A stretch of 64,000 nucleotides of DNA. Source: Paraflavitalea sp. CAU 1676 (GTDB lineage Bacteria; Bacteroidota; Bacteroidia; Chitinophagales; Chitinophagaceae). Shown here one piece after another: positions 10,307 through 20,126 of the stretch. A model generated the notes under the pieces. That model did no database searches. It was not told the origin of the DNA and worked only from the letters and a program-made list of their open reading frames with translations. Where the stretch lies: positions 124,001-188,000 of the forward strand of contig NZ_JARHUJ010000003.1 of the NCBI RefSeq assembly GCF_029223285.1, written 5' to 3'. Numbering within the stretch: the first letter of the stretch is position 1; each line of letters opens with the position of its first letter. The position numbers and the translations under genes were made by a program.

Positions 10307-12043
10307 ATGAAACTATCAATATTCGGTTTTTCGGCCGCCGTGGTGATCCTGTTCTTTGCAGTACCATCCTGCTCTAAAAAGGGCGCCGATTTCCTCGACA
10401 AAACGGAGTCGGGCACCATCAATGAGCCCATCACTTTTGCGGACAGTATCCGCACCATGGAGTTCCTCAATGGCATTTACCAGGGTGTGCAGAACAATTA
10501 CAAGCAAACTTTCCTCACGAACTATGGCAGTATGGCCGATTGTACGGATGAAGGTGAGGTGATGTGGACCGGCAGCGCCAACTATCCCGTGCCTATCAAC
10601 CAGGGTAACCTGAGTGCTACCTATGCGTGGGTATCGAACTGCTGGTCGCACTGGTTTTCGCGTATCCGCAACAGCAATATCTATTTGAAGAATGTAAAGA
10701 AATCGCCTTTGTCGGCTGCGATGCAGTCGCGCACAACGGGCGAGGTGCGATTCCTGCGCGCCTGGTATTACCACCAGCTGGTACGTTTCTATGGTGGCGT
10801 TCCGCTGGTAGGCGATACTACCTATTCGCCGGATGAACTGATCAGCGAGGGACGTAATTCGCTGGAAGAATGTATCAACTACATTGTGTCGGAGCTGGAC
10901 GCTGCGGCACAACTGTTGCCCGATGATATGCCGGGGGCAGATTATGGCCGCGTTACCCGCGGCGCGGCGCTGGCGCTGAAAGCCCGCACTCTTCTGTATG
11001 CTGCGAGTCCGCTTTTCAATGGGGGCTATGATGGCAACGGTGGCTTCGCTGCTGCACCGGAGCAGAAAGTGCTGGTGAGCTATCCTTCGTATGATGCCAA
11101 TCGCTGGAAGGTAGCGGCCGACGCTTTCAAGGCTGTGATGGACATGAATAAATACAGCTTGTATGAAGACAACACCACCGCGGCTGGTTATGGCTTCTAT
11201 AAAGTGTTCCACCTGCGCGTGAACAATGAAGCCATCTTCTCGATGATGGATCCTCCCAATACACGCCTGGAAGGCATGTGGCTGCCGCCTACACGCGGTG
11301 GGCAGGGTGCTTCTTATCCCGGTCAGCAATTGGTGGATGCCTTCCCGATGAAGGATGGCAAGGCCATCACCGATCTTACCAGTGGCTATAACCCGGTGAA
11401 CCCTTATGTAAACCGCGATCCCCGTTTCTACTATACGGTGCTTTACAATGGTGCTATGTTCCGGGGCACCAGCACAACAACCCAATCGCCGGTGTATACT
11501 TATTTCGGTGCTCCTACCGATGGTATGGGTGTTTCCAGTTATACCACCCGCACAGGCTACTATTGCCGCAAGATGCTGAACAATGAAGGAACCGGTAACA
11601 CCAATCGCAGCATTCCCGAGATCCGTTATGCGGAGATCTTGCTGAGCTATGCTGAAGCTACAAACGAGTTCAGCGGACCTACGCAGGAAGTGTATGACGC
11701 GGTACAGGCGATCCGTCGCCGGGCGGGACTTTCTCCTTTCGAACTGCCTGCAGGCCTTACGAAAGAAGACATGCGCCAGGCGATCCGCAATGAGCGCCGC
11801 ATCGAGCTGGCATATGAGAACCAGCGTTATTTCGATATACGCCGCTGGAAGGTCGCGCACGATCCCGAGATCGTGATACTGCGCGGCATCAAGTGGACGA
11901 AGGATGGCAGTACCTATAAGAGAGAAGACATTGTGGCTGATCCCAGGGCTTTCAGTCATCCGGCGATGTACCTGTTCCCGATCCCTTCGACGGAGATGGG
12001 CAGACAGAAGAAGTTTGTGCAGAACCCGGGGTATATGCAGTAA
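10307..12043 (+). CDS. SusD/RagB-type nutrient-binding lipoprotein (2)
   Basis: 578 residues with a lipoprotein signal ending AVPSC|S. Family features are WYYHQLVRFYGGVPLVGD in the TPR half, QLVDAFPMKDGKAI in the middle, and RNERRIELAYENQRYFDIRRW near the C-terminus. It pairs with the SusC 11 bases upstream and shares layout with the first SusD of the locus. A 97-base gap holding a GTCCCGAC-ATAC-GTCGGGAC palindrome (12066-12085) separates it from the glycosidases. A long antisense open frame opposite this gene is a GC/codon-bias shadow. Confidence 0.95.
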   Translation: MKLSIFGFSAAVVILFFAVPSCSKKGADFLDKTESGTINEPITFADSIRTMEFLNGIYQGVQNNYKQTFLTNYGSMADCTDEGEVMWTGSANYPVPINQGNLSATYAWVSNCWSHWFSRIRNSNIYLKNVKKSPLSAAMQSRTTGEVRFLRAWYYHQLVRFYGGVPLVGDTTYSPDELISEGRNSLEECINYIVSELDAAAQLLPDDMPGADYGRVTRGAALALKARTLLYAASPLFNGGYDGNGGFAAAPEQKVLVSYPSYDANRWKVAADAFKAVMDMNKYSLYEDNTTAAGYGFYKVFHLRVNNEAIFSMMDPPNTRLEGMWLPPTRGGQGASYPGQQLVDAFPMKDGKAITDLTSGYNPVNPYVNRDPRFYYTVLYNGAMFRGTSTTTQSPVYTYFGAPTDGMGVSSYTTRTGYYCRKMLNNEGTGNTNRSIPEIRYAEILLSYAEATNEFSGPTQEVYDAVQAIRRRAGLSPFELPAGLTKEDMRQAIRNERRIELAYENQRYFDIRRWKVAHDPEIVILRGIKWTKDGSTYKREDIVADPRAFSHPAMYLFPIPSTEMGRQKKFVQNPGYMQ

Positions 12044-12065
12044 GAAGAGGCAATCCCGCCATGCG

Positions 12066-12085
12066 GTCCCGACATACGTCGGGAC
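12066..12085. repeat. Palindrome between susD and the beta-galactosidase gene
   Basis: Perfect inverted repeat GTCCCGAC-ATAC-GTCGGGAC with no T-run after it, so probably not an intrinsic terminator. It matches the palindrome core at 62-79 and sits in the same gaggcaatcccg context, which suggests a dispersed palindromic intergenic repeat family. It could also act as an mRNA processing or stability hairpin between the transporter and enzyme genes. Confidence 0.5.
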
Positions 12086-12140
12086 ATCGGGGGAAATGCA
12101 ATCATTAATACTTAAATAGTTTCAAAACAAGCAGGTTTTC

Positions 12141-14171
12141 ATGAAGAGACGTTATTGGTTAGTGCTGGGTGGATGTTTTATGTTTATCCAATCCCTTTCG
12201 CAAACTGTCCGTACCCGACAGGAAACTCCTTTCACAGATCAATGGCAGTTCAGCAAACCTGGTATGGAATGGACGTCGGTGAGCGTGCCCCATACCTGGA
12301 ACAATGTGGACATGCAAACCACGAAGGATTTTTACCAGGGTGTTGCGCAATACAAAAAAGAGTGGACACCCGATACGGCGCTTCGCAGCAAACGGGTTTT
12401 CCTGCGCTTTGAAGGCGTGGGCGCAGTAGCCGACCTCTTTGTCAACGACAAGTTCATCGGTCAGCATAAGGGCGGCTATGGGGCTTTTGCCTTCGATATT
12501 GCCCCGGTGCTGAAGTGGGGTGAGGTGAATACACTGGTGGTGAAAGCCTCCAACGAATCGCGGGAAGATGTGATCCCCATCAATCATCGCCTTTTTGGCG
12601 TATACGGGGGCATTTATCGTCCCGTTAAACTGATCGTTACGGACAAGGTGCATATCGCTGTTACAGACAATGCCTCGTCGGGGGTTTTCATCAGGCAGCG
12701 AAATGTTTCACCGACACAAGCCACTATCGATGTAACAACCAAGCTGGAGAATAAAAGAGGCCGGACCGAAAATGCGGTGATCGAAACTACCGTATACGAT
12801 GCAAAGGGCAAATTGGTGAAGACCGTGAGCAATACGGTGGCCGTGAAACCCCAGGGCCTTCAGCATTTTCCCCAATCGCTTAGTTTGCTTAAGCCGCATT
12901 TGTGGCAGGGACTGGATGATCCTTATTTGTATCGCCTTACTGTTCGTGTTAAGCAAAACGGTGTGGTGATCGATGAGGTGAGTCAGCCCCTGGGTGTTCG
13001 CAAATTTGAAGTAGTAGCCCGCAAGGGTTTTTACCTCAATGGCAAGCCTTATCCGTTGCTGGGTGTTTGCCGCCACCAGGACTGGTGGGGTAGTGGCAGC
13101 GCGCTGACGAACGAGCAACATGCGGCCGACCTGGCCACGATCCGCGAGATGGGTGCTACCAGTATACGGTTGGCGCACTACCAGCAATCGGAGTATTTCT
13201 ATTCGAAGGCCGACAGCATGGGTATGATCATTTGGGCGGAGATACCGTTTGTGAACCAGGTAAGCGGTAAAGAAGGCGATAATGCCAAGCAGCAGCTGGT
13301 GGAACTGATACGTCAGAACTTCAATCACCCCTCCATTTATGTATGGGGACTGCACAATGAAGTGTATGGCAAATCGGCCGCTGATTATACAACCGTGCTC
13401 ACTTCTTCTTTGCACGAGATCGCCAAGACGGAAGACCCTGACCGGTACACCATCAGCGTAAATGGTTATGGCTCGATGGAGCGGTACGAAAACCAGGTGG
13501 CCGACCTGCAGGGGATGAACCGCTACTACGGCTGGTATGAAGGCAAGACGCCCGATCTCGAAAAATGGGTGAATGGCTTAGCGGATAAATACCCCGATCA
13601 CAAAGTGATCTTATCGGAGTACGGCGCCGAGGGCAATGTTTACCAGCAGGATGAACAGCCGCCGATGAAGTTTGACCCGGTGAACGGTCAGTATTTCCCG
13701 GAACAAATGGAAACGCGCTTTCATGAGATCCAGTGGGGTATTATTGCCAAACAGCATTACCTGGCAGGATCTTATCTCTGGAATATGTTTGACTTTGCCG
13801 TGCCTTTGTGGAACCGCGGCGGCATTGCTTCGCGCAACCTGAAGGGCCTGGTCACTTTCGACCGTACCATGAAGAAAGATGCTTTTTATTGGTACAAGGC
13901 CAATTGGAGCAAGGAACCTGTGCTGTATATTGCCGATCGCCGGCTGGTGCATCGTAAGCAGGCTACCACGGCTATTACTGTTTACTCGAACAAGGGCACT
14001 CCTTCGCTGACGGTGAATGGTAAAGTAATTCCGTCCTTCAAGCAGGGTACCACCGGCGTTCATTATATTTTTGACAGTGTGGCGCTGGAGAAAGGAGTTA
14101 ACAAGATCAGTGTGCGGACCGGTGCGGCTGGCAATACACTGAGTGATGAAGTAGAGTGGACGTTGGAGTAG
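12141..14171 (+). CDS. GH2 beta-galactosidase-like glycoside hydrolase
   Basis: 676 residues with a signal peptide ending SLSQ, so periplasmic or surface exposed. Domain order follows GH2: sugar-binding jelly roll (about 25-180, with VPHTWNN and GGYGAFAFDI), immunoglobulin-like domain (about 185-300), then the TIM barrel (about 300-590). The acid/base Glu407 lies in WGLHNEVYG and the nucleophile Glu493 in VILSEYGAEG. It is shorter than E. coli LacZ (about 1020) because the C-terminal domains are missing, as in many Bacteroidota GH2 enzymes. Release of beta-galactose fits best; beta-glucuronidase or mannosidase activity cannot be excluded. It is followed by an alpha-fucosidase gene. Confidence 0.85.
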   Translation: MKRRYWLVLGGCFMFIQSLSQTVRTRQETPFTDQWQFSKPGMEWTSVSVPHTWNNVDMQTTKDFYQGVAQYKKEWTPDTALRSKRVFLRFEGVGAVADLFVNDKFIGQHKGGYGAFAFDIAPVLKWGEVNTLVVKASNESREDVIPINHRLFGVYGGIYRPVKLIVTDKVHIAVTDNASSGVFIRQRNVSPTQATIDVTTKLENKRGRTENAVIETTVYDAKGKLVKTVSNTVAVKPQGLQHFPQSLSLLKPHLWQGLDDPYLYRLTVRVKQNGVVIDEVSQPLGVRKFEVVARKGFYLNGKPYPLLGVCRHQDWWGSGSALTNEQHAADLATIREMGATSIRLAHYQQSEYFYSKADSMGMIIWAEIPFVNQVSGKEGDNAKQQLVELIRQNFNHPSIYVWGLHNEVYGKSAADYTTVLTSSLHEIAKTEDPDRYTISVNGYGSMERYENQVADLQGMNRYYGWYEGKTPDLEKWVNGLADKYPDHKVILSEYGAEGNVYQQDEQPPMKFDPVNGQYFPEQMETRFHEIQWGIIAKQHYLAGSYLWNMFDFAVPLWNRGGIASRNLKGLVTFDRTMKKDAFYWYKANWSKEPVLYIADRRLVHRKQATTAITVYSNKGTPSLTVNGKVIPSFKQGTTGVHYIFDSVALEKGVNKISVRTGAAGNTLSDEVEWTLE

Positions 14172-14231
14172 GAAGAGGCATCGAGGCAACGAAAAAACCT
14201 GAAATAAAAACATTTAGGAGCTAAATTCAGC

Positions 14232-15674
14232 ATGAAACAATTTAAGAGATACTTGACGATCGTAGTGGCCTGCACAAGTATGATGCAGGCGGGGTGGGCG
14301 CAACAGCAGGCGCCGCGAAAGGCCCTGTCGTATGGCGCTCAATACACGGGCAAACGTAAGGACAGCGCCATGGCGAAGTTCCGTACCAATCGTTTTGGGC
14401 AATTCATTCACTGGGGTCTGTATTCTATTCCCGGCGGCATTTGGGAGGGCAAAACCTATTCGTATGCAGCGGAGTTCCTGAAGTCGAGTGCGCATTTATC
14501 TTCGGCTACCTGGGATTCGCTGATGTACCGGTTCAACCCCACCAAGTTCGATGCACATGCCTGGGCAAAGATGGCGAAGCAGATGGGCGTGAAGTACATG
14601 ACGATCACCACCAAACACCATGAAGGGTTTTGTATGTGGCCGAGTCAATACACCGACTTCCATGTAGGCAATTCGCCTTTCAAACGCGATATCCTGAAAG
14701 AGCTGGTAGAAGCGTATAACGCCGAGGGCATCGATGTTAACTTTTATTATTCGGTGCTGGACTGGCATCATCCCGACTGGAAATATGATATCAAAACAGC
14801 GGAGGATCAAACACAGTTCCTGCGCTACCTTGACTTTGCGTATAACCAGTTGAAGGAACTGGCTACCAGGTATCCGACGGTTAAATGCTTTTGGTTTGAC
14901 GGCACCTGGGATAACAGCATCAAAAAGAATGGCTGGTGGACGCTGGAGGTAGAAAAGATGCTGAAGAAGGCGATTCCCGGGGTGATCGTGAACAGCAGAC
15001 TGCGGGCCGACGACTATGGTGCACGCCACCGCGATTCGAACGGTGAGCTGATGGGCGATTACGAATCGGGCTATGAGCGCCGGCTGCCGGACCCGGTGAA
15101 AGACCTTTCCGTTACGCAGATCGATTGGGAGGCCTGTATGACCATTCCCGAGAACCAATGGGGTTTTCACAAAGATTGGAGCTTGTCGTACGTTAAAACA
15201 CCGCAAGAGTTAGTGGAGATGCTTACGCTCACTACTTCTTTGGGTGGTAACTTTTTGCTCAATTTCGGTCCGCAGGGCGATGGCGCCATCCGCACTGAAG
15301 AAAAGCAGATTGCGGCTACGATTGCCGATTGGATGAAAGTAAACGGTGAGGCGATCTATGGCGGCGATTATGCCGGCTGGAAGAAGCAGGATTGGGGTTA
15401 CTTTATTCAAAAGGCAGGCACCAACAAAGTGTATATGGTGGTGTTCAATCAGCCATTCTCGAATATTGCCCGTTTGCAGGTGCCGGACAAGGTAAAGATC
15501 ACGAAAAGCTATTTACTGGAGGCGCCTGCGCAGTCCTTGCTGTTGAAAGAAACACAGAAAAATCAATTCAACCTGTACCTGCCTGCGGTTAAGAAAGCCG
15601 GCGCTTTTGTGATCGTGCTGGAGACCGAGCAGGGTGGTGGGGCTGGTAAGCAATACCAGGATGCCAAGACCTAA
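14232..15674 (+). CDS. GH29 alpha-L-fucosidase
   Basis: 480 residues with a signal peptide ending AGWAQ. GH29 motifs are RFGQFIHWGLYSIPGG (about residues 53-68), KYMTITTKHHEGFCMWPS, the long FYYSVLDWHHPDW segment, and the nucleophile Asp223 in FWFDGTWD. A C-terminal beta-sandwich follows from about residue 380. It removes terminal alpha-L-fucose. Position 60 bases after the GH2 gene and before a strong terminator makes it the last gene of the locus; together the two enzymes would strip fucose and then galactose from a fucosylated galactoside. Confidence 0.92.
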   Translation: MKQFKRYLTIVVACTSMMQAGWAQQQAPRKALSYGAQYTGKRKDSAMAKFRTNRFGQFIHWGLYSIPGGIWEGKTYSYAAEFLKSSAHLSSATWDSLMYRFNPTKFDAHAWAKMAKQMGVKYMTITTKHHEGFCMWPSQYTDFHVGNSPFKRDILKELVEAYNAEGIDVNFYYSVLDWHHPDWKYDIKTAEDQTQFLRYLDFAYNQLKELATRYPTVKCFWFDGTWDNSIKKNGWWTLEVEKMLKKAIPGVIVNSRLRADDYGARHRDSNGELMGDYESGYERRLPDPVKDLSVTQIDWEACMTIPENQWGFHKDWSLSYVKTPQELVEMLTLTTSLGGNFLLNFGPQGDGAIRTEEKQIAATIADWMKVNGEAIYGGDYAGWKKQDWGYFIQKAGTNKVYMVVFNQPFSNIARLQVPDKVKITKSYLLEAPAQSLLLKETQKNQFNLYLPAVKKAGAFVIVLETEQGGGAGKQYQDAKT

Positions 15675-15706
15675 GGAGGAACCTTTTGTTCTCTGACAAT
15701 TATGCG

Positions 15707-15738
15707 ATCCCTCCGGTTTATGACCGGAGGGATTTTTT
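15707..15738 (+). terminator. Rho-independent terminator of the polysaccharide locus
   Basis: Perfect 11-base-pair stem ATCCCTCCGGT / ACCGGAGGGAT with a five-base loop, followed by six T. It starts 32 bases after the fucosidase stop and marks the end of the SusC-SusD-SusC-SusD-GH2-GH29 operon. Confidence 0.92.
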
Positions 15739-15877
15739 GTTGTTGGCAACCTGGGCCATGCGTATTATTGGCTGCGGCCCGATTTAGTATTATTTGGTTA
15801 CCTTACCGTCCTGATGGAGGTATAGGCCTGATCGTTACTTCCTGGCTTTGTGATCTTATCTATTAATTATTTGGAAC

Positions 15878-17419
15878 ATGGCTTTCGGTTTTACCCCTAC
15901 ATATGTGGAGCAGTTCCCACTGGAAAGTATTTCCCGGGAGGATTTTTTTGTGCTGGCCGTTGAAGCCATTGACCGGTTGAAATGGAATCTGTTTCATGGC
16001 AGTGCGGCCGGTTTAATCGCCAATACCAGGATCAGCTGGTCGTCGTGGGGCGCCGATGTGAAGATACTGATAGGGGATACCACTGTTACCTTAAGCAGTT
16101 CTTCTACCGGTTCGGAGATCTATGATTGGGGGAAGAACAAGAAGAATATCCGGCAATTTGTTGAGCTGGTACAGGAGCTGGAAAGGACGATATCCAAGAA
16201 GGAGTTGAAAGAAAAATATGAGGCGCTGGAATCGAACTTCATACCACCCGATCAGGATGAACTGGTGTTGCCTCCTTCCACCTTCAGCCAACAGGTAACA
16301 CAATTCTTTCAGGTATTTATTCCTTCCCCCGGCTACCGTGTTACGCCATACCTGCTAAACCTGAATATGTTGCTCTTCTTGTTGATGTGTATTGGCAGCA
16401 TGGCGTTTTTCAAGATGGACAACAGAACTTTGCTGCTGTGGGGAGCCAACTACAGGCCGTGGACGCTTGATGGTCAATGGTGGCGCTTATTGAGCAGCTG
16501 CTTTATTCACAACGGCATTGCCCACCTTATCTTCAATATGATCGCGCTGATCGTTGTCGGCATCTTCCTGGAGCCGATCATCGGCAGTATACGATACCTG
16601 ATCGTTTACCTGGTTTGCGGTCTTGTTGCCAGTGCCACGAGTCTTTGGTGGCACGACAACGCGATCAGCGTCGGAGCATCGGGCGCTATATTTGGCCTCT
16701 ACGGCGTATTTATCGCCTTGCTGTCGAGTAACCTGTTTGCCAAAAAACAACGGATGGCTTTGCTGATAAGTATGTCGGTCTTCATTGTGTACAACCTGCT
16801 GTTGGGACTAAAGCGGGACATCGATAATGCCGCCCATTTAGGTGGGCTGGTGAGCGGCATTGTGATTGGCTTTGCGTTGTTGCCCTGGCTGAAGGCTCCT
16901 TCGAATAAAGGGTTTAAGTTCGTGCTCCCTGGCGTAATAGCATTGGGACTGGTTGCCGGCGTGTTTGCCGTATGCCAATACATGGCAAGCCATCATTCCC
17001 AATATGAAGAATGGAAATCTGTCAAGGACGACCAGCAAGCTTATTCCATGATCATAGAGCATTACCGGAAAACGGAGGAGAAGGCGCTGGCCGTTTATAA
17101 GCTGCCTAAAAATACGCCAGACCGTGTGCGGGTGGCCGAGATCAGGTTAAAGGGTATTCCCTATTGGGACCGGTGCCTGCGCCTGCTGACGGAGACCGAA
17201 TCGCTCGAGCTGACCGGGACACAGCGGGAGAAGATCCGTCTGTTTAAGAAATATGTGACCTTGCGCATGCGCAGTTATGAACTCTATGCCAGGACCTATG
17301 AAGAAAAGACTGATCAATACAAACCAGAATATGGCAGACTGGATCAGGAAATAGAGCTGCTCATCGATTCCTTGTCGACTTTCCACATGGGACCACCACG
17401 GGAGGATCTGTTAAAGTGA
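15878..17419 (+). CDS. Rhomboid-family intramembrane serine protease
   Basis: 513 residues. A soluble N-terminal domain (about 1-150) precedes a six-helix rhomboid core. Catalytic Ser268 lies in GASGAIFGLYG and His320 in NAAHLGG; the CFIHNGIAHLIFN stretch supplies the HxxxxHxxxN signature. A hydrophilic C-terminal domain (about 370-513) follows a last membrane segment. The soluble domains on both sides make it longer than minimal rhomboids (about 200-280). It likely cleaves membrane-protein helices; its substrate is unknown. It stands alone after the terminator of the sugar locus. Confidence 0.9.
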   Translation: MAFGFTPTYVEQFPLESISREDFFVLAVEAIDRLKWNLFHGSAAGLIANTRISWSSWGADVKILIGDTTVTLSSSSTGSEIYDWGKNKKNIRQFVELVQELERTISKKELKEKYEALESNFIPPDQDELVLPPSTFSQQVTQFFQVFIPSPGYRVTPYLLNLNMLLFLLMCIGSMAFFKMDNRTLLLWGANYRPWTLDGQWWRLLSSCFIHNGIAHLIFNMIALIVVGIFLEPIIGSIRYLIVYLVCGLVASATSLWWHDNAISVGASGAIFGLYGVFIALLSSNLFAKKQRMALLISMSVFIVYNLLLGLKRDIDNAAHLGGLVSGIVIGFALLPWLKAPSNKGFKFVLPGVIALGLVAGVFAVCQYMASHHSQYEEWKSVKDDQQAYSMIIEHYRKTEEKALAVYKLPKNTPDRVRVAEIRLKGIPYWDRCLRLLTETESLELTGTQREKIRLFKKYVTLRMRSYELYARTYEEKTDQYKPEYGRLDQEIELLIDSLSTFHMGPPREDLLK

Positions 17420-17505
17420 GTTAACAGCTATTGGTATTGATGCCCCTGGATACTATCTTTAATGAACAGTCGTTTGTATTTTCCCAGACTTTAACCCTAT
17501 AACAC

Positions 17506-18498
17506 ATGAGTACACCCGACCGGGAAGACATTCACCTCATAAGCCGGCATGCTCAATGGCCTGCTTCGAGTGCACGCAAGGCGCTGGAAGAACATGTACA
17601 TCCGGGCAGAAAGGACTGGAAACAATTCCTCGAGTTGTTCCTGATCGGCACCGGCGTTGCTTTTACCCTTGCCGGCATTATATTCTTCTTTGCCTATAAC
17701 TGGGATTCCCTGCACAAGTTTGTCAAGATCGGGCTCATTGAAGGGCTGATCGTGGCGTGTACACTGGTGATCGTTTTCTCCCAATTAAACAAGACGCTTA
17801 AGAACATCTTACTGACTGCCGCGGCTGTGCTGGTAGGTGTGCTGCTTGCTGTTTTTGGCCAGGTCTATCAATCGGGCGCCGATGCGTATGATCTTTTTCT
17901 GATGTGGACGATCGCCATTATCATATGGGTGCTGATCGCTCATTTTGCCCCTTTGTGGCTGGTGTTTATTACGCTGATCAATACAACGGTTTTCCTATAT
18001 GCGGATCAGGTAGCCAATAACTGGCCGAAGATGTCGCCTTTCATGATCTCGTTCTTCATAAACAGTGGCTTTGTTTTGGCGGGGGTAATACTGGGGCGGT
18101 TGCGGCCATCGGCGAAGCCACCTGAATGGTTGATGATCGTTGTGGCGCTAGGAGCCATCGTGATGGCCTCTACCGGGTTGATCGCCGGCAAACTCATGAG
18201 CAGGTTCAACTTCGATAGCCTCCTGGGGATCGGTGATCCGAATTTCGTGGCCCTCCTCATTGGCTCCCTCGTATTGTATGCAGCTGGCTTGTGGTATGGT
18301 TTTAAACAACGGAAGTTGTTTTACCTGGGCGCTGTGCCCTTCAGCGCCATTGTGGTGGTATCGGCCTTTATTTTAATCGATGCCGACAACGACATTGTAT
18401 TTCTGTTGATCACACTATTCGTGATCATTGCAACCACTTTATTGATCAGGTGGCTGATCAATATTCAAAAAAACATAACCCATGAAAAAGCCGCATGA
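17506..18498 (+). CDS. DUF2157 multi-pass membrane protein
   Basis: 330 residues. A cytoplasmic N-terminal head (about 1-42) precedes about eight to ten hydrophobic segments; the FFFAYNWDSLHKFVKIGLIEG stretch is the recognisable DUF2157 core. It overlaps the next gene by 17 bases, and these two plus the third gene (GDYXXLXY family) form a combination found together in many bacteria. The biochemical role is unknown; membrane or envelope stress functions have been suggested only by context. Confidence 0.85.
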   Translation: MSTPDREDIHLISRHAQWPASSARKALEEHVHPGRKDWKQFLELFLIGTGVAFTLAGIIFFFAYNWDSLHKFVKIGLIEGLIVACTLVIVFSQLNKTLKNILLTAAAVLVGVLLAVFGQVYQSGADAYDLFLMWTIAIIIWVLIAHFAPLWLVFITLINTTVFLYADQVANNWPKMSPFMISFFINSGFVLAGVILGRLRPSAKPPEWLMIVVALGAIVMASTGLIAGKLMSRFNFDSLLGIGDPNFVALLIGSLVLYAAGLWYGFKQRKLFYLGAVPFSAIVVVSAFILIDADNDIVFLLITLFVIIATTLLIRWLINIQKNITHEKAA

Positions 18499-19555
18499 AG
18501 TAACTGATCTGCTGCGGCAGCTCTCAGACGCCCATGATATTTCCTTTGATACGGAGGTAGAGAATGCCATACGGGAAGGATTTGAAAAGGCCCATTCCAA
18601 TCGTAGCGCCATCGCTATCAAGGTGCTCACGATCCTGGGTGGCGTATTGGCTACCTTGCTTTTCATAGGGTTTCTGTATGTGATCGACATTTTTAACTCC
18701 ACCTGGGGTATGTTGTCGCTGGGCATTGGCTTCATTGTGGGTTCCATCGTTCTCTCGAGGCGCGTTGACCTGTTGATCCTGGATACTATTGCTGTTACTT
18801 TGTATGCATCGGGTTTGCTTATGTTTGGCATGGGTTTGTCGGCCGGTGGCATGCATTCGGATATGGTTTCTTTGTTTATCATCATCATGGCCCTTATTAC
18901 GCTGGTACTGATCGAAAATTATATGCTGGCCTTTGTAGCTGCCATAGCTGTTTCGGCATGTAGTCTGCAATTGGCTTTCGATCTGCGTGGGGCATTTTGG
19001 ATCTCCCTGTATTTGTCTTTGGCGGTAGCAGGACTCACCGCCTGGATCAAACAGGAAGCAGTATTAATCACCGCGAATCCCAAACTGGCTATATTACACA
19101 GCCCGATCAGGCTGGCGTTGGTATGTACCGTGTTGCTTTCCGCTTCATTTTTGCCGGTCGGCTATCATGCTCCTTACTGGTACGTTGCCCTATTTCCTTC
19201 TTTATTATCTATAGGCGCAATTCTCTATTTGTTACCTTCCATACTGCCATCGATTGGCGTTCAGCCCAAAGACGAGTATGTTGCTTACGTTGCGGTGACA
19301 CTGGTGTTGGTACCAATCCTTTTCGCACCAGCCATTGCCTGTGTACTATTGGTGATGATCCTGTGCTTTTCGATCAAGGACCGGACAGGGTTCGTAATGG
19401 GCATCATCGGGTTGATCTATTATATCGGAGTGTTCTATTATAACCTCGACCTTTCCCTGCTGGTAAAATCGTTGCTGCTCATGGGCTCGGGCATTTTGCT
19501 CATAGTTCTATATTTTCTCCTTCACCAATATTTTCAACGCCATGAAAAAATATAA
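18482..19555 (+). CDS. DUF4401 multi-pass membrane protein
   Basis: 357 residues. A short cytoplasmic N-terminus is followed by about ten transmembrane segments from about residue 45. It resembles the DUF4401 family usually encoded next to DUF2157. The start at 18482 overlaps the upstream gene by 17 bases and the end overlaps the next gene by 14 bases, so the three are translationally coupled. Function unknown. Confidence 0.8.
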   Translation: MKKPHEVTDLLRQLSDAHDISFDTEVENAIREGFEKAHSNRSAIAIKVLTILGGVLATLLFIGFLYVIDIFNSTWGMLSLGIGFIVGSIVLSRRVDLLILDTIAVTLYASGLLMFGMGLSAGGMHSDMVSLFIIIMALITLVLIENYMLAFVAAIAVSACSLQLAFDLRGAFWISLYLSLAVAGLTAWIKQEAVLITANPKLAILHSPIRLALVCTVLLSASFLPVGYHAPYWYVALFPSLLSIGAILYLLPSILPSIGVQPKDEYVAYVAVTLVLVPILFAPAIACVLLVMILCFSIKDRTGFVMGIIGLIYYIGVFYYNLDLSLLVKSLLLMGSGILLIVLYFLLHQYFQRHEKI

Positions 19556-20063
19556 GATTATCCTCATCGTGGTGAACCTGGTGATCGTACTGGGCTTTTT
19601 TCACTTCACCATTCTACAAAAAGAAAAGATCCTGGATAAGGGTAAGCTGGTGTTGCTTCGCCTGGAACCGGTAGATCCGCGCTCGCTGATGCAAGGTGAT
19701 TATATGGACCTGCGTTATGAGATCGCTACCGTAGGAGACAGGAGCGATTTTGGATGGAGGAAACATAGCCGCAATAGTCAGGTTCCTACCAGGGGATTTT
19801 GTGTGGTTACGCTGGATTCGGGTTTAATTGCGCGTTACGTGCGCGTGCAAAAAAAGCGCCAACCACTGAACGCGGGTGAATACCTGATCGAATACTCTAC
19901 CACTGATCATTACCGGATCGATATCGGCGCCGAATCTTATTTCTTTGAAGAAGGAAAGGCTGACAAATATGACAAAGCCAAATTTGGCGGACTGCGGGTA
20001 GACGATAAAGGCAACAGTGTGCTCGTAGGCCTGTATGATGAGCAAAAGCGATTGATCCAATAG
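19542..20063 (+). CDS. GDYXXLXY-domain protein
   Basis: 173 residues with one N-terminal membrane anchor (about 5-25) and a periplasmic domain carrying the family signature as GDYMDLRY at about residues 58-65. It is the third member of the DUF2157-DUF4401-GDYXXLXY trio and overlaps its predecessor by 14 bases. The conserved association implies one membrane complex, with this protein contributing the extracytoplasmic part. No enzymatic motif is visible. Confidence 0.88.
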   Translation: MKKYKIILIVVNLVIVLGFFHFTILQKEKILDKGKLVLLRLEPVDPRSLMQGDYMDLRYEIATVGDRSDFGWRKHSRNSQVPTRGFCVVTLDSGLIARYVRVQKKRQPLNAGEYLIEYSTTDHYRIDIGAESYFFEEGKADKYDKAKFGGLRVDDKGNSVLVGLYDEQKRLIQ

Positions 20064-20126
20064 GCTGCTTGCTGTTACTGCCCAGGCTGACCCAACCTTT
20101 TTTCCCGGGCGCTTCGTCGTTGTAAT

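Noticed and set aside
10316-11959. A 547-codon open frame antisense to the second SusD gene
   Set aside because: It is the reverse-complement shadow of a GC-rich, biased coding sequence. Its protein shows no domain, and the sense strand encodes a clear SusD. Similar long antisense frames opposite the other SusC/SusD genes are rejected for the same reason.
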